NCBI RefSeq assembly: GCF_003667705.1
Contig: NZ_CP033019.1
Span: forward strand, 2,728,001 to 2,792,000
Length of the DNA stretch: 64,000 bases
Source of the DNA: Janthinobacterium agaricidamnosum
Lineage (GTDB): Bacteria > Pseudomonadota > Gammaproteobacteria > Burkholderiales > Burkholderiaceae_D
Direction: 5' to 3'
Made by a program: the position numbers and the translations under genes. The notes under the pieces are model-generated. The model was not told the DNA's origin, did no database searches, and worked only from the letters and a program-made list of their open reading frames with translations. Positions 35,526-45,394 of this stretch are shown piece by piece (position 1 is the first letter of the stretch; every line of letters starts with the position of its first letter).

Positions 35526-36065
35526 CTAATATGGTGTATTTTTCAAAAGGTCATCTAGTTCCTTGAAGCGTCCCTTGACACGATCAACGCTGTATTCATA
35601 CATGAGGGAATTGTGAGCAAACTGGGCCCGTTCAACATCCATATCAACGGTATTGCCATCAATACTACCTTGGGCTGGAAGACGAAATTGCAGGGAAACG
35701 TCATCTTTTGACTTTCCTGTTTTTAAGGCCTTCTCAACATCAATATCTACCGCCACATATCCAGGCGTATCGGCATTCGCGATATTGGATGCGAGAAGTT
35801 CTTGACGGTATGCCCGCAGTCCGAGCGCACGTTCATTGATACTCGGCTGCTGCCAAATCTTAGCAGCGGTCAAATTCAATGGAAGGTCAAACTGTGTGTG
35901 TTGAATAGTTGCCACTGGAGGCAAGGCCATTGCCACTTTTGGCGTCGATCCAAGTGCATTAGCTAATGTGGCAGAAAACATTTGCCCTGCCGTCTTGCCT
36001 TCCGCGCTAGTGCTACCCTTAACTGTGAGCCCGATAGATGCCTGGATCGATTCAATTTTATTCAT
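35526..36065 (-). CDS. Orphan FlgB-like flagellar rod protein with N-terminal extension
   Basis: A 179-residue protein. Residues about 76-179 match the proximal rod protein FlgB: the rod signature LLASNIANADTPGY at 90-103, the middle DIDVEKAL and the C-terminal DGNTVDMDVERAQFAHNSLMYEYSV. The first 75 residues are an extension with no match I recognise. No flgC, fliE or other flagellar gene is nearby; instead it lies 97 bases downstream of an ATP-grasp gene within a copper island. The ATG at 36065 has GGAGG seven bases upstream, so it seems made on purpose. It might be a relic or a re-used rod-fold protein. Confidence 0.8.
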   Translation of the reverse strand: MNKIESIQASIGLTVKGSTSAEGKTAGQMFSATLANALGSTPKVAMALPPVATIQHTQFDLPLNLTAAKIWQQPSINERALGLRAYRQELLASNIANADTPGYVAVDIDVEKALKTGKSKDDVSLQFRLPAQGSIDGNTVDMDVERAQFAHNSLMYEYSVDRVKGRFKELDDLLKNTPY

Positions 36066-36162
36066 GGATTCCTCCCTCATTGACATTCGATTTCTGACGT
36101 TTCAGAGAGCTGGTCGGATAGAGTAACTAACTAACCTGTTCGCTTTAAGGATCAAACACGTC

Positions 36163-37554
36163 TCAATCGTGATGGGAACTAGCTCTAGTCGCGATAGAGC
36201 TGATTTCATTCGCAGTGCGCTCGTCGTCCAAACTATAAACAGGTGCAAAACCACCTCCAGGGGTGCGAAAGTTGGTGGTTTGCCCCTGATACATCCTGGC
36301 CGCGGTCCACTGCACCTTTCCGTCATAAACATAGACTCGAAGGTCGAATTTCAGCGAGCTAGGATTATCGGTGGAACCGATCGAGCGCTCACCGGGTATG
36401 ACGAGGGCCTGAGCGACGTAGTCACCAGCCAGAATGTCCTGCCATACCCGTTTGGTGATCTTTTCACCACGGTACGTGGCTCGCCCCCCGTAACCTGCAA
36501 CAGGTTTAAAAAACAACTTTCGGCGCTCCGTCCACAAGCGGTCCGCATCGGAGGCCGTCACAATCTGCGTTCGCGGTATGCTCTTGAGCAGAATATCTTG
36601 CACGGCGGGGGCTACGCCAAGCGCTACGAGCTCTTTCTTATCCGATAGCAGAACCAGATTTGCCTTATTTGCATAGAGGGCATGCGCTTGGGGGTGCGGC
36701 GTTAGCACGATCGCACTGTCTAGATACGCCGACCGCAATGGGAGACACTGGGGCGACTCAAGCATGAAATCGGTCAGCCGGTTATAGACCAAGTCGACAG
36801 CAAGATCCCCATGACGTAAAACGCCATCACGATAGGTAAGGTCCGATGGTGAGGCAATGACGGCCTCGATGCCGTGGCGTTGGAACAAGCGTTGAAAAAG
36901 AACAAACTCGGGATAGAGATACTGCTGCTCTGGATGTTCGTCAACTATCGCGACTGTCCGAAGTGGCTGTGAACGTCGAGAGAGTACCCATTCAGACTCA
37001 AACATGTTGAAGATGGTGTCTTCAAGGGTCGCACCGCTATCAATGGCACGTGTCAATTCACTATCGCTGAGACAGCACGATCTATGGGCTTTGGCCATCG
37101 CGGCGTTGAGCATCGCTCCACCGGCATTTGTGTTGATTTCGATGAGCGCCAAGGTATCGTCGCGCATGTGGAAGTCATAGCCAAAAAATACTCCTTTTGC
37201 ACCATCAGGATTATGCTTGGCAATGTCAGGAGCATCAGTCAGAACGCGCGCACGAAAGGATGGCAGCGATATCACGGATTCAATCGCTGCAATAACGTCC
37301 GCAATACGTTTGCTTTGGTGATAGGAGACAAAAATAGGCCGCGCAGAAAATAGATAGGGACACCGCTCCTCGATCAACTCGTGCAATCCGTCCATACCCG
37401 GTTCGCTAGAAAGCGCTATTTTCAATGCGGAGCTATCCAAACTGGTGCAGAAACAGTCTCTATTGAGGCGTGCAGCCGGAAGAAAGCTCAATTCTTCGTT
37501 GCTAAGCAAGCAGCCGTTTTTCGATGCAGCTTTCACTATCGCAGGTGTATTCAT
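36163..37554 (-). CDS. Circularly permuted ATP-grasp protein
   Basis: A 463-residue cytoplasmic protein. The usual C-terminal Mg-binding strand of ATP-grasp enzymes (LALIEINTNAGG, residues about 136-145) comes before the ATP-binding Lys and Gly-rich loop (KLFFKPVAGYGGRATY, about 347-362), the mark of a circular permutation as in glutathionylspermidine-synthase-type and related ligases. ATP-grasp enzymes join a carboxylate to an amine or thiol with ATP. The substrate is unknown. The ATG at 37554 has GGAAG upstream and lies 42 bases after the stop of the copper ATPase gene, so it is probably in the same transcript. The orphan FlgB-like gene follows. Confidence 0.75.
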   Translation of the reverse strand: MNTPAIVKAASKNGCLLSNEELSFLPAARLNRDCFCTSLDSSALKIALSSEPGMDGLHELIEERCPYLFSARPIFVSYHQSKRIADVIAAIESVISLPSFRARVLTDAPDIAKHNPDGAKGVFFGYDFHMRDDTLALIEINTNAGGAMLNAAMAKAHRSCCLSDSELTRAIDSGATLEDTIFNMFESEWVLSRRSQPLRTVAIVDEHPEQQYLYPEFVLFQRLFQRHGIEAVIASPSDLTYRDGVLRHGDLAVDLVYNRLTDFMLESPQCLPLRSAYLDSAIVLTPHPQAHALYANKANLVLLSDKKELVALGVAPAVQDILLKSIPRTQIVTASDADRLWTERRKLFFKPVAGYGGRATYRGEKITKRVWQDILAGDYVAQALVIPGERSIGSTDNPSSLKFDLRVYVYDGKVQWTAARMYQGQTTNFRTPGGGFAPVYSLDDERTANEISSIATRASSHHD

Positions 37555-37596
37555 GTTTGCTTCCACAAGAATGTCGCTCGGTGCCACAGTCAGCGG

Positions 37597-39978
37597 TTAA
37601 GGCCGACCGGTACCGCGCAACCGGAGTGCATTAGTAATGACAGACACGGAACTCAGGCTCATCGCTAACGCGGCGATCATCGGCGATAGCAGTTGGCCAG
37701 TAAATGGATACAGCACACCGGCAGCCAGGGGAATGCCCAAGGCATTGTAGACAAACGCGAAGCCCAGGTTCTGCCACATATTTCGAACAGTGTCGACCGA
37801 GATTCGACGGGCAAGGGCAATCCCACGCAGATCTCCTTTTACTAAAGCGACGTGAGCGCTATTGATAGCCACGTCTGTTCCTGTACCCATGGCAATACCA
37901 ACGTTGGCCTTCGCCAGTGCGGGGGCATCATTGATTCCATCGCCGGCCATTGCGACCACCTTGCCTTGCTTTTGGAGTTTTTCTACCAAGGCCAACTTGT
38001 CCTGTGGTTTCACCTCGCCGTAGAACTCCGTGATGCCCAGCCTTTCGGCCACGGACCTCGCAGTAGTGACGCCATCGCCAGTGGCCATGATCACGGTCAG
38101 CCCTTCGGCGCGCAGGCCCTCTATCGCCTCACGCGTCGTTGCCTTGATGGGATCCGACACGGCGATCAGTCCAGCCAAAACGCCGTCAGAGGATAGATAC
38201 ATGACGCTAGCACCTTCTGTTCGCAAGCGTTCAGCGACCTCAGCAAGCGGCCGCCAATCAACTTTGTCAGTATCCATCAGGGCGGTGTTGCCCAGTGCGA
38301 TGTGCACCCCGCCAAGCGTGCCGCGCACGCCAATACCGCTGGCGGACTCAAAACTGTCAGGCTTTGTTAGCGCCAGTGCTCGCCGATTCGCTTCGTTGAC
38401 AATCGCGTGCGCTAAAGGATGTTCGCTTCCCTGGTCTATGCTCGCCGCCATTTGCAGGACGTCTTCGTCCTTGAAACCAGGCGCTGCGACCACGCTGTTA
38501 AAGGAAGGCTTACCTTCAGTGAGGGTCCCCGTCTTGTCGACAATCAGTGTGTCGACCTTCTTGAGGTCTTCTATTGCCGCGGCATCCCGAAAGAGCACCC
38601 CCTGGGTGGCGGCGCGGCCAGTGGCGGCCATGATGGACATCGGTGTGGCTAACCCCAATGCACATGGGCAAGCAATGATCAGTACTGCAACGGCGTTAAC
38701 AAAACCAAAGACCCAGCTTGGTTCAGGGCCATACATTCCCCATAACACGAACGTCAGTAGCGCTATGGCCACGACCACGACCACGAAATAGCCTGCGACA
38801 CTATCGGCGAGTCGTTGCATAGGCGCGCGGGAGCGCTGTGCCTGCGCGACCATTTGTACGATTTGAGACAACATCGTGTCGCTGCCGATTTTCTCGGCAC
38901 GCATAATCAGGCTCCCGCTGGTATTGATCGTTGCGCCAATCAACGTGTCTCCGGGACGTTTTGTCACAGGTAAGGGCTCGCCAGTCAGCATTGATTCATC
39001 AAGCGAACTCTCGCCATCAAGCACTACGCCATCAACCGGCACCTTCTCACCGGGTCTGACACGGAGTTTGTCGCCGACGTGGACGTGCGTGAGAGGAATG
39101 TCGTCTTCGGCCCCATCGTCCTGAATGCGCCGAGCCGTTTTCGGAGCGAGGCCAAGTAAGGATTTGATTGCCGCGGAAGTTTGGGAGCGTGCGCGCAGCT
39201 CAAGGATCTGTCCCAGTAGCGTGAGCGAAACAATGACTGCTGCGGCTTCAAAATAGACGCCTATGCGGCCATGTGCAGCAAAGGTAGGTGGGAAGAAGCC
39301 CGGTGCGATGGTGGCGACGACACTATAGCCATAGGCAGCCATTACGCCAAAACCAATCAAGGTCCACATATTCGGGCGCATGCGTGCCAGCGATTGCGCC
39401 CAGCGCGTGAAAAATGGCCAGCCGGCCCACAGTACGACAGGGGTACTTAATGCGAATTCAATCCAGTTCTGGCCTGGCAGCCCCATTTCAAGGAACACAT
39501 GCCCAAACATCGCCAACAGGAACACCACCAGAGTCAGAGGCAGCGTCCACCAGAAGCGGTGGCGGAAATCGACTAGTTCCGGATTTTCCGCCTCATCTAG
39601 CGTCGGCATTTCAGGTTCGAGCGACATGCCGCAAATGGGGCAAGTTCCCGGTGCAGGCTGGCGTATCTCGGGGTGCATGGGGCAGGTGTAGACCGCTCCC
39701 TGCTGTGGCGAGTGCTCGGGGCTGGGCGCCGCATTCGCTCTATCGATGAAGGAATCTGGCGCTGCGTTGAACTTTGCCATGCATTTCCCGCTACAGAAGT
39801 GGTAGACCATACTTTTGTAGGTGATTTCTTGCTCGGGATTTGCGCCAACGCGCATGCCGCACACAGGATCGATGAATGGTTTTTCTTCCCCTGTCTTCAT
39901 CGTATTGCCAGGCCCGGTCTTGCTATGGGTATCGTGATGATGCTCGTGCGCATGATGCTCGGCGTCAGTTCTACTCAT
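37597..39978 (-). CDS. copF: Cu(I)-exporting P-type ATPase (CopF type)
   Basis: A 793-residue inner-membrane pump. The N-terminus is His-rich, then has a YHS-type domain ([34 protein letters not shown], about 38-70) and a heavy-metal-binding domain ([24 protein letters not shown], about 97-120) instead of the classic CxxC fold. The core has TGEP, membrane CPC ([13 protein letters not shown]), DKTGT, HPLA and [13 protein letters not shown] with downstream Cu-type residues and the cop setting indicate Cu(I). ATG at 39978 has AAGGAG upstream. It is the last of the minus-strand cop genes before the ATP-grasp gene. Confidence 0.93.
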   Translation of the reverse strand: MSRTDAEHHAHEHHHDTHSKTGPGNTMKTGEEKPFIDPVCGMRVGANPEQEITYKSMVYHFCSGKCMAKFNAAPDSFIDRANAAPSPEHSPQQGAVYTCPMHPEIRQPAPGTCPICGMSLEPEMPTLDEAENPELVDFRHRFWWTLPLTLVVFLLAMFGHVFLEMGLPGQNWIEFALSTPVVLWAGWPFFTRWAQSLARMRPNMWTLIGFGVMAAYGYSVVATIAPGFFPPTFAAHGRIGVYFEAAAVIVSLTLLGQILELRARSQTSAAIKSLLGLAPKTARRIQDDGAEDDIPLTHVHVGDKLRVRPGEKVPVDGVVLDGESSLDESMLTGEPLPVTKRPGDTLIGATINTSGSLIMRAEKIGSDTMLSQIVQMVAQAQRSRAPMQRLADSVAGYFVVVVVAIALLTFVLWGMYGPEPSWVFGFVNAVAVLIIACPCALGLATPMSIMAATGRAATQGVLFRDAAAIEDLKKVDTLIVDKTGTLTEGKPSFNSVVAAPGFKDEDVLQMAASIDQGSEHPLAHAIVNEANRRALALTKPDSFESASGIGVRGTLGGVHIALGNTALMDTDKVDWRPLAEVAERLRTEGASVMYLSSDGVLAGLIAVSDPIKATTREAIEGLRAEGLTVIMATGDGVTTARSVAERLGITEFYGEVKPQDKLALVEKLQKQGKVVAMAGDGINDAPALAKANVGIAMGTGTDVAINSAHVALVKGDLRGIALARRISVDTVRNMWQNLGFAFVYNALGIPLAAGVLYPFTGQLLSPMIAALAMSLSSVSVITNALRLRGTGRP

Positions 39979-40077
39979 GAATCACTCCTTGGGCAGATTC
40001 GCCTGTTTCTTTGCCTACGGTGGAACCAGCTATGGTGACAATGGCGGGAATTGAACATTCCCGCCGAACGAAGTCAT

Positions 40078-40590
40078 CTACTTGGCGGAGACTACTACCA
40101 GCCCCTTCATGCCGGCCTCAAAGTGACCGGGTTGTAAGCAAGCAAACTCCACTTTGCCGGCTTTGTCGAACTGCCAAACGATGGTTCCCGATTTTCCAGG
40201 CGTCACGGTCACTTGATTGGGTTCCGCATGCTCCATCTCCGGAAACTTTGCCATTTGTTGGGCATGTTCTTTTAACTCGCTCTCAGAACCAATGACCATT
40301 TCATGCTTGATCTTGCCGGAATTGTTGACGACAAAGCGAATGATCTCGCCCCGTTTCACGGCAATAGACGCTGGGCTAAAGCGCATGCTGTCGTTCATAT
40401 CGACAGTGACGGTACGCGTCACTTTTTTCGGGTCTCCCGCCTTGCCCACAAGAGATGCGCTCTGCTCATTTGCGCCATGCTGGTGGCCACTATGTGCTAC
40501 TGGGCTGCTATCCGGTACCGCAGCATTGCTGAAAGTGCTCAAGCTGGCCAGTAACATTACTGCAATTGCATTTAAGGTCATCTTTTTCAT
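40078..40590 (-). CDS. copI: Periplasmic cupredoxin (CopI type)
   Basis: A 170-residue protein with a signal peptide (MKKMTLNAIAVMLLASLSTFSNAA) and a short His-containing linker (HSGHQHG). The cupredoxin domain has the type-1 copper ligands: a His (KIKHEMVIG) and the C-terminal CLQPGHFEAGM with Cys, His and Met. Such small cupredoxins in copper islands take part in copper tolerance, probably by binding or shuttling copper. ATG at 40590 has AGGGAG upstream; the 33-base longer frame is less likely. It follows copD on the same strand. Confidence 0.88.
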   Translation of the reverse strand: MKKMTLNAIAVMLLASLSTFSNAAVPDSSPVAHSGHQHGANEQSASLVGKAGDPKKVTRTVTVDMNDSMRFSPASIAVKRGEIIRFVVNNSGKIKHEMVIGSESELKEHAQQMAKFPEMEHAEPNQVTVTPGKSGTIVWQFDKAGKVEFACLQPGHFEAGMKGLVVVSAK

Positions 40591-40622
40591 ATCGTACTCC
40601 CTTGTAGAAAACCGTCGCGGCA

Positions 40623-41522
40623 TTACATCGCGGTAGGTGGTTGTTGAGTGGTAAGAATTGCCGCCGCAAACAGTGCACCGAGCAGTAGCAAGGTTTCCAC
40701 TTGTAAAACGACTCTCACCAGAGTGACGCCGCGCAAGGAGCGGGAGGCGGCAGGCAGTCCAAGAAATTTGTTGTAGCCGCCCAAGGCGATAGCCAGGAGG
40801 ACCAATGCAACTTTGACCAACAAGGTTATGCCATAGGTGGTATGAACAAGATGCTCTGAGCTCCCCACACGGTGCCAGGCGCTGTAAATACCAGTGGCGG
40901 CAATGGCAACTACTGCAAGCATTGCTGCCTGAGACATCAATTCGAGGTACTGATCGGTGCTACCCGTATCAAATTTCCGTACCCGCGCCTCATGCAGAAC
41001 AAACCAGCCGGTAACCATCACCGCACCAGTCCATAGGCCGATGGCAAAAAAATGAATCGCTTCAACCGCTAGCGGAATAGTCCAGAAGCCTTCCTCTCCC
41101 GCATGCCCCATGGACGCCCGTGTTACAGAAAAAACAGCCAAAAGTAGAACGACTGCAATATCGCTGATGCGGCCGACTCCGCCTGCTAATCGCACAAAAA
41201 AGAGAACAAGCATCGCCACAATAATGGCGCAGCCTGCATGTCCGTAGTCGGTTGTAGACACCATCATCCAGAACATCGGGCACGCTTCGCGCAGGCCAAC
41301 ACCTCCCATAACTGCCGTCGCGCTCAATAGTGCCGATGCACTACCAACTATGCTGATTGCCGCTGCCATCAAGTCAAGTTTGCGCAGCGCTGGCTCGAAA
41401 TGATCATGATCGACACCGCTAGAACGCATCCAGTAGCGTGCAAACCATGATCCGACGAGCCAGGCAAAGCCGAGGTTCAGCAGCAACGCTGAACTGACTT
41501 GCAACAGCGAGACTGCATCCAA
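40623..41522 (-). CDS. copD: Copper-resistance membrane protein CopD
   Basis: A 299-residue inner-membrane protein of about eight hydrophobic segments, the CopD/PcoD family, with conserved residues such as GHAG and HFFAIGLWTGAVMV. CopD works with CopC and is thought to bring copper into the cytoplasm or supply it to the oxidase. The start is TTG at 41522, directly after the copC stop codon (TAA-TTG), with GGTGAAA as ribosome binding site; this suggests coupling. Confidence 0.9.
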   Translation of the reverse strand: MDAVSLLQVSSALLLNLGFAWLVGSWFARYWMRSSGVDHDHFEPALRKLDLMAAAISIVGSASALLSATAVMGGVGLREACPMFWMMVSTTDYGHAGCAIIVAMLVLFFVRLAGGVGRISDIAVVLLLAVFSVTRASMGHAGEEGFWTIPLAVEAIHFFAIGLWTGAVMVTGWFVLHEARVRKFDTGSTDQYLELMSQAAMLAVVAIAATGIYSAWHRVGSSEHLVHTTYGITLLVKVALVLLAIALGGYNKFLGLPAASRSLRGVTLVRVVLQVETLLLLGALFAAAILTTQQPPTAM

Positions 41523-41891
41523 TTATTTCACCGTGAACTTAAAGTCGCCTTTGCGACGGTGTCCATCGTGCCCTGCAACTGCCCAGCTCACGGTATAGGC
41601 GCCAGCATTCAATGCCGGTACTTCCAAGCGTAAGATGGCTGGATTTGCGGCATCGACCTTTGCCTTGTTTGCAGCGACGGTTTTGCCTTCGCCATCGGCC
41701 AGAACGATCGTGCTAAAGGCTTCTTCCACCTTCTCGTTGAAGGTCAGCGCAATCTCTTTCGGTGCAACTGCCAGGGAGGCGCCCGCCTCGGGATTGGAGC
41801 TCTTCAAGCTCGCATGTGCCAAGGCAAATGGGGTAGCCAGCGTTGCCGCCAATATGGACGTGGCAAGAATAATGTTCCGCAGGGTCTTCAT
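41523..41891 (-). CDS. copC: Periplasmic copper-binding protein CopC
   Basis: A 122-residue protein: signal peptide (NIILATSILAATLATPFALA) then the mature start HASLKSSNP, whose N-terminal His is a Cu(II) ligand. The beta-sandwich ends GHDGHRRKGDFKF, which supplies further His residues. It binds copper in the periplasm and hands it to CopD. Directly joined to copD downstream and 21 bases after cusF upstream. Confidence 0.93.
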   Translation of the reverse strand: MKTLRNIILATSILAATLATPFALAHASLKSSNPEAGASLAVAPKEIALTFNEKVEEAFSTIVLADGEGKTVAANKAKVDAANPAILRLEVPALNAGAYTVSWAVAGHDGHRRKGDFKFTVK

Positions 41892-41912
41892 CTTCTACTT
41901 TCGTTGTTAAAT

Positions 41913-42242
41913 TTACTTTACTGCCTCGATGGAGGTGACCGTGAGTGCGCCACCAACTTTTTCCACGACGAAACGTACTTTGTCCCCTTGTTTGACCTTG
42001 TCGAGCATTGACGGCTCTTTGACTTTGAACATCATGGTCATCCCTGGCATGCCCAGGTTCTTCAGCTCACCATGCTTGATGGTCAGCTTGCCGGCGTCCT
42101 TGTCCACTTTCTTAATTTCCCCTTCGCTCATCGCGTCTTGCGTCGCGGAGGCGCTCTGCTGCTGGGCGAACGCCACGGAGGTGGTTGCCACGGAAGACAG
42201 GCCAATCAAGGTTGCCAATACAACTTTGTGCAGGTTTTTCAT
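41913..42242 (-). CDS. cusF: Periplasmic copper chaperone CusF-like
   Basis: A 109-residue protein with a signal peptide (MKNLHKVVLATLIGLSSVATTSVAFA) and a CusF OB-fold domain: GEIKKVDKDAGKLTIKHGELK, then GMPGMTMMF. CusF binds Cu(I)/Ag(I) with one His, one Trp and two Met. Here His57 and Met68/Met70 are present, but the Trp position is Met65. The free CusF here and the CusF-like domain fused to CusB (which keeps Trp) may thus differ in metal affinity. It lies between the oxidase and copC. Confidence 0.88.
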   Translation of the reverse strand: MKNLHKVVLATLIGLSSVATTSVAFAQQQSASATQDAMSEGEIKKVDKDAGKLTIKHGELKNLGMPGMTMMFKVKEPSMLDKVKQGDKVRFVVEKVGGALTVTSIEAVK

Positions 42243-42265
42243 GATGTTTCCTTTCAGTTAAAAAA

Positions 42266-43657
42266 TTAGTGACCGCTATGTCCGGTCGGTTTACGAACAG
42301 TGACTTCAATATTAGGTTTGTTCATCGTTGGCATCGACTGCCCCCCAGCATTGGTGGCACGTTCTGGTTCAGGAAGGGTACCCGTCCACTCGTATGCCAC
42401 GGTTCCGGCCGGATGCTTGTACCAACCAGGGTCGGAATAGTCGCCGCGCTTCTGATCCTTGCGTACCTTCAGTACGGTAAACATGCCTCCCATCTCAACC
42501 CCACCGAACGGTCCTTCACCTGACATCATCGGTAAAGTATTATCTGGCAGTGGCATTTCCATGCCTCCCATGGAGCCGCCCTTGTCGCCCATCACCATAT
42601 ATTCAGGAACGATTTTGTTAATTTTCTCTGCAACCCCGCGATGGTTGACGCCAATCATTGTCGGTACCGAGTGGCCCATTGCATTCATGGTATGGTGGGA
42701 TTTATGGCAGTGAAGTGCCCAGTCACCCAGGTCGGTAGCGACGAACTCGATGGCGCGCATTTGTCCAACGGCGACATCGGTGGTGACTTCAGGCCAGCGC
42801 GACGCTGGTGGAGTCCAGCCGCCATCCGTACCAGTAACGAAAAATTCATGGCCATGAATGTGAATAGGATGATTCGTCATCGTCAAATTACCGACACGGA
42901 TACGTACCTTGTCACCTTGGCGCACCGGCAATGAATCAATGCCGGGGAAGACGCGGCTATTGAATGTCCACAAGTTGAAGTCCAGCATGGTGTTGATCTT
43001 CGGCGTATAGCTTCCCGGCTCTACGTCGTACGCGTTGAGCAGGAAGACGAAATCGCGGTCCACCGCATGGAGCGAAGGATCCTTTGGATGGGTCACCCAG
43101 AAGCCCATCATCCCCATCGCCATTTGGGCCATCTCGTCGGCGTGGGGATGGTACATAAACGTACCTGGCCGTTTGGCCTCGAATTCGTAGACGAAAGTCC
43201 TTCCAGGAGCGATACCTGGTTGATTGAGGCCCGTTACGCCATCCATGCCGTTCGGCAGTCGCTGGCCATGCCAATGAACACTGGTGTGCTCAGGTAACTT
43301 GTTGGTCACGAAAATACGCACACGGTCACCTTCGACCACTTCAATTGTCGGACCTGGGGATTGACCGTTATAGCCCCACAGGTTGGCTTTCATTCCTGGT
43401 GCAAGTTCACGCACCACGGGTTCGGCCACCAGATGGAATTCCTTTACGCCATTTTTCATGCGCCATGGCAATGACCAGCCGTTCAGGGTCACGACCGGAT
43501 TGTAGGGCCGTCCAGTGGGGGGCGCCAAGGGAATGTGTGTCTTGGCATTGTCCATCAACATCGCCTCAGGCAATGACGCGGCACCAGCCTTGCTAACGGC
43601 AACGGCACTCACCGCTACAGCACCGGCACCTCTGAAAAAGTCTCTACGTGAAATCAT
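42266..43657 (-). CDS. Periplasmic multicopper oxidase
   Basis: A 463-residue oxidase. It has a twin-arginine signal (SRRDFFRGAGAVAVSAVAVSKAGA). The four copper-ligand motifs are visible: HWHGQ, HPHAD, HPIHIHGHEF and HCHKSHHTMNAM, the last two binding the type-1 and trinuclear copper. A Met/Gly-rich stretch (GGSMGGMEM, PMMSGEGPFGGVEMGGM) lies after them. It should oxidise Cu(I) to less toxic Cu(II) in the periplasm. ATG at 43657 has AAGGG upstream and overlaps by four bases with the upstream outer-membrane gene. Confidence 0.92.
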   Translation of the reverse strand: MISRRDFFRGAGAVAVSAVAVSKAGAASLPEAMLMDNAKTHIPLAPPTGRPYNPVVTLNGWSLPWRMKNGVKEFHLVAEPVVRELAPGMKANLWGYNGQSPGPTIEVVEGDRVRIFVTNKLPEHTSVHWHGQRLPNGMDGVTGLNQPGIAPGRTFVYEFEAKRPGTFMYHPHADEMAQMAMGMMGFWVTHPKDPSLHAVDRDFVFLLNAYDVEPGSYTPKINTMLDFNLWTFNSRVFPGIDSLPVRQGDKVRIRVGNLTMTNHPIHIHGHEFFVTGTDGGWTPPASRWPEVTTDVAVGQMRAIEFVATDLGDWALHCHKSHHTMNAMGHSVPTMIGVNHRGVAEKINKIVPEYMVMGDKGGSMGGMEMPLPDNTLPMMSGEGPFGGVEMGGMFTVLKVRKDQKRGDYSDPGWYKHPAGTVAYEWTGTLPEPERATNAGGQSMPTMNKPNIEVTVRKPTGHSGH

Positions 43658-45039
43658 GGCATGGCCCTTGTATCGTTCGTACTTCCACCGTTGATGGCGG
43701 ATTGAAGTTTGGTTTCCGCTATCCAAAAGTCGCGCTGGGTTTCGATGGCGGTATTCACGCTCACCAGTTGCTCGCGCGAGTCCGCCAGCAATTCGAATAC
43801 GCTGGCAAGCATCCCGTTGTAGCGAAGCAGAACCTCGTCGGATATTTTTTTCCGCAGCGGCACAACATCGTCGCGATAATGACGAGCGATGTCATAGCTA
43901 GTACGGTATGCGGAGAAGGCCTCACGCACCTCTGAGCGCGCCCGCACGGCGGTGTCGGTGGTGCGATGGACGGACTGCATATAAAGCGCTTCCGCCCGTG
44001 CGACCTTGGCGCCACCCCAATCGAAGATCGGTAATTCAAGGGAAATCTGGTAGCCGTTCTCGCGTGGCAAGCCTGTCGTACTCTTGTTGGTGTAGCCAGC
44101 GTCAAAGACGTTGATGAAGCCAGTTGCCTTTGTTAAGCCAAGTGCTGCGGCCGTTGCTTCGGTCTCGCGGCGGGCCGACAGCATATCGAGGCGTTGTGAC
44201 ATGGCCTGTGCTTCCGCATTGTTCGTTTCCCGCGGCTTGTCCGGCAGTGGAGGCAATCTGTCCGGCAGGACGAAATTTTGCTGCTCTCCCCACAGGCCCA
44301 GGAGGCGAATGAGCTGTTCGCGCGTGGCTGTTGCTTCATGCTTGGTCCTCGCCAATTGTGTCAACGCATCTTGGTAAAACGCACGCTCACGGGCCTGGTC
44401 AAGTGTGCTCCAGTTGCCAACCTTGGTCATGCTGTCGGCGAGTTGCGATGATGCCTCGGCGGCGCCGCGCACTTGCTCCGCGAATGCGGCCGATTGGGCC
44501 GCCGCAACGGCCATAAAATATGCCCGACGTGTCTCTGCCGCCAACTGCACAGCCTGAGCAGCTGTTAGCAACTTTGTTTGTTCAAAGCGTCCTTGCTCAA
44601 TGCGTCGACGCGTGGGCAGCGTCAGCAGGCCCGCAATGTCAAACATCACACTGCGATCGATTTCAGCGTCGCCACCGCCGCTGACGCGGCCAAAACTAAA
44701 ACTTGGATTACGCATCCGTCCAGCTTGTACAAACTCAGCCTCCGAGACCCCCAATTCAGCGAAGGAGACCTTCAGCGCTGCATTATTGAGCAGCGCAATC
44801 TGGACAGCAGATTCAGGCGTAAGTGGTGCGGACAGCAAGGACTGCACCTGTGTATTGGACTGCTGGCTGTCTTTCAGCGTCTCTTTCGTGAAGGGCTTGA
44901 CTTGCCCAATCCGCTCTTGTGTTAGCCGAGAGACATCATTTAAGCCACCATCCGGTGAAAAGCTGGCGCAACCTGCAAGAAATACCACGCCGAATACAGT
45001 GGCTACCCGATTGGCTGTCGGCAACGATAATCGCTTCAT
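43654..45039 (-). CDS. TolC-family outer-membrane lipoprotein
   Basis: A 461-residue protein with a lipoprotein signal peptide (VFGVVFLAGCASFSP, lipobox LAGC) and two outer-membrane efflux repeats (TPESAVQIALLNNAALKVSFAELGVSEAEFVQAGRMRNPSFSFG and the later GYQISLELPIFDWGGAKVARAEALYMQS). It is separate from the CusC at 28611 and placed with the multicopper oxidase. Similar TolC-type lipoproteins are found beside this oxidase in other copper islands; an export partner is not adjacent. The stop overlaps the oxidase start by four bases. Confidence 0.88.
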   Translation of the reverse strand: MKRLSLPTANRVATVFGVVFLAGCASFSPDGGLNDVSRLTQERIGQVKPFTKETLKDSQQSNTQVQSLLSAPLTPESAVQIALLNNAALKVSFAELGVSEAEFVQAGRMRNPSFSFGRVSGGGDAEIDRSVMFDIAGLLTLPTRRRIEQGRFEQTKLLTAAQAVQLAAETRRAYFMAVAAAQSAAFAEQVRGAAEASSQLADSMTKVGNWSTLDQARERAFYQDALTQLARTKHEATATREQLIRLLGLWGEQQNFVLPDRLPPLPDKPRETNNAEAQAMSQRLDMLSARRETEATAAALGLTKATGFINVFDAGYTNKSTTGLPRENGYQISLELPIFDWGGAKVARAEALYMQSVHRTTDTAVRARSEVREAFSAYRTSYDIARHYRDDVVPLRKKISDEVLLRYNGMLASVFELLADSREQLVSVNTAIETQRDFWIAETKLQSAINGGSTNDTRAMP

Positions 45040-45040
45040 G

Positions 45041-45394
45041 CTATTTGCCTTTCATGTTCATTTGATGGCCTTTGTGCGGATCGTTCGCCGAAGACGGCTT
45101 GGGTTTTTCCTGGCTTTTTGCCCCGGGTACCATTTCCATCGACATGTCCCCCTGAGCGCCATGCTGAGAGCCCCCTGTTACATCTTGATTTGCCTGAATC
45201 CAGGCCTTATCCGGAGATGTCGGGGGCTCCCCAATCGGCTTAACATCCGCAAAAGCGGAAACATATTTCAACGGCGGCACCATCGCCTTAGCATCCGTCA
45301 CTGTCGCCGTGGTGCGCGCGGGTTGAGTGGATTGTGCATAGACAACCGGCGAGAAGCTAACCGTTGCCAGAAGCAATAAGTGGAAGCGTTGCAT
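45041..45394 (-). CDS. Small secreted protein at the head of the cop operon
   Basis: A 117-residue protein with a signal peptide (MQRFHLLLLATVSFSPVVYAQ). The mature part has a TSPDKAWIQANQDV motif and a Met/His-rich tail (GDMSMEMVPGAK; HKGHQMNMKGK), suited to copper binding. The family is unnamed but usually sits directly before the TolC-type lipoprotein and multicopper oxidase. It ends one base before the next start, so it is cotranscribed and is probably the first gene of the operon. Confidence 0.7.
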   Translation of the reverse strand: MQRFHLLLLATVSFSPVVYAQSTQPARTTATVTDAKAMVPPLKYVSAFADVKPIGEPPTSPDKAWIQANQDVTGGSQHGAQGDMSMEMVPGAKSQEKPKPSSANDPHKGHQMNMKGK

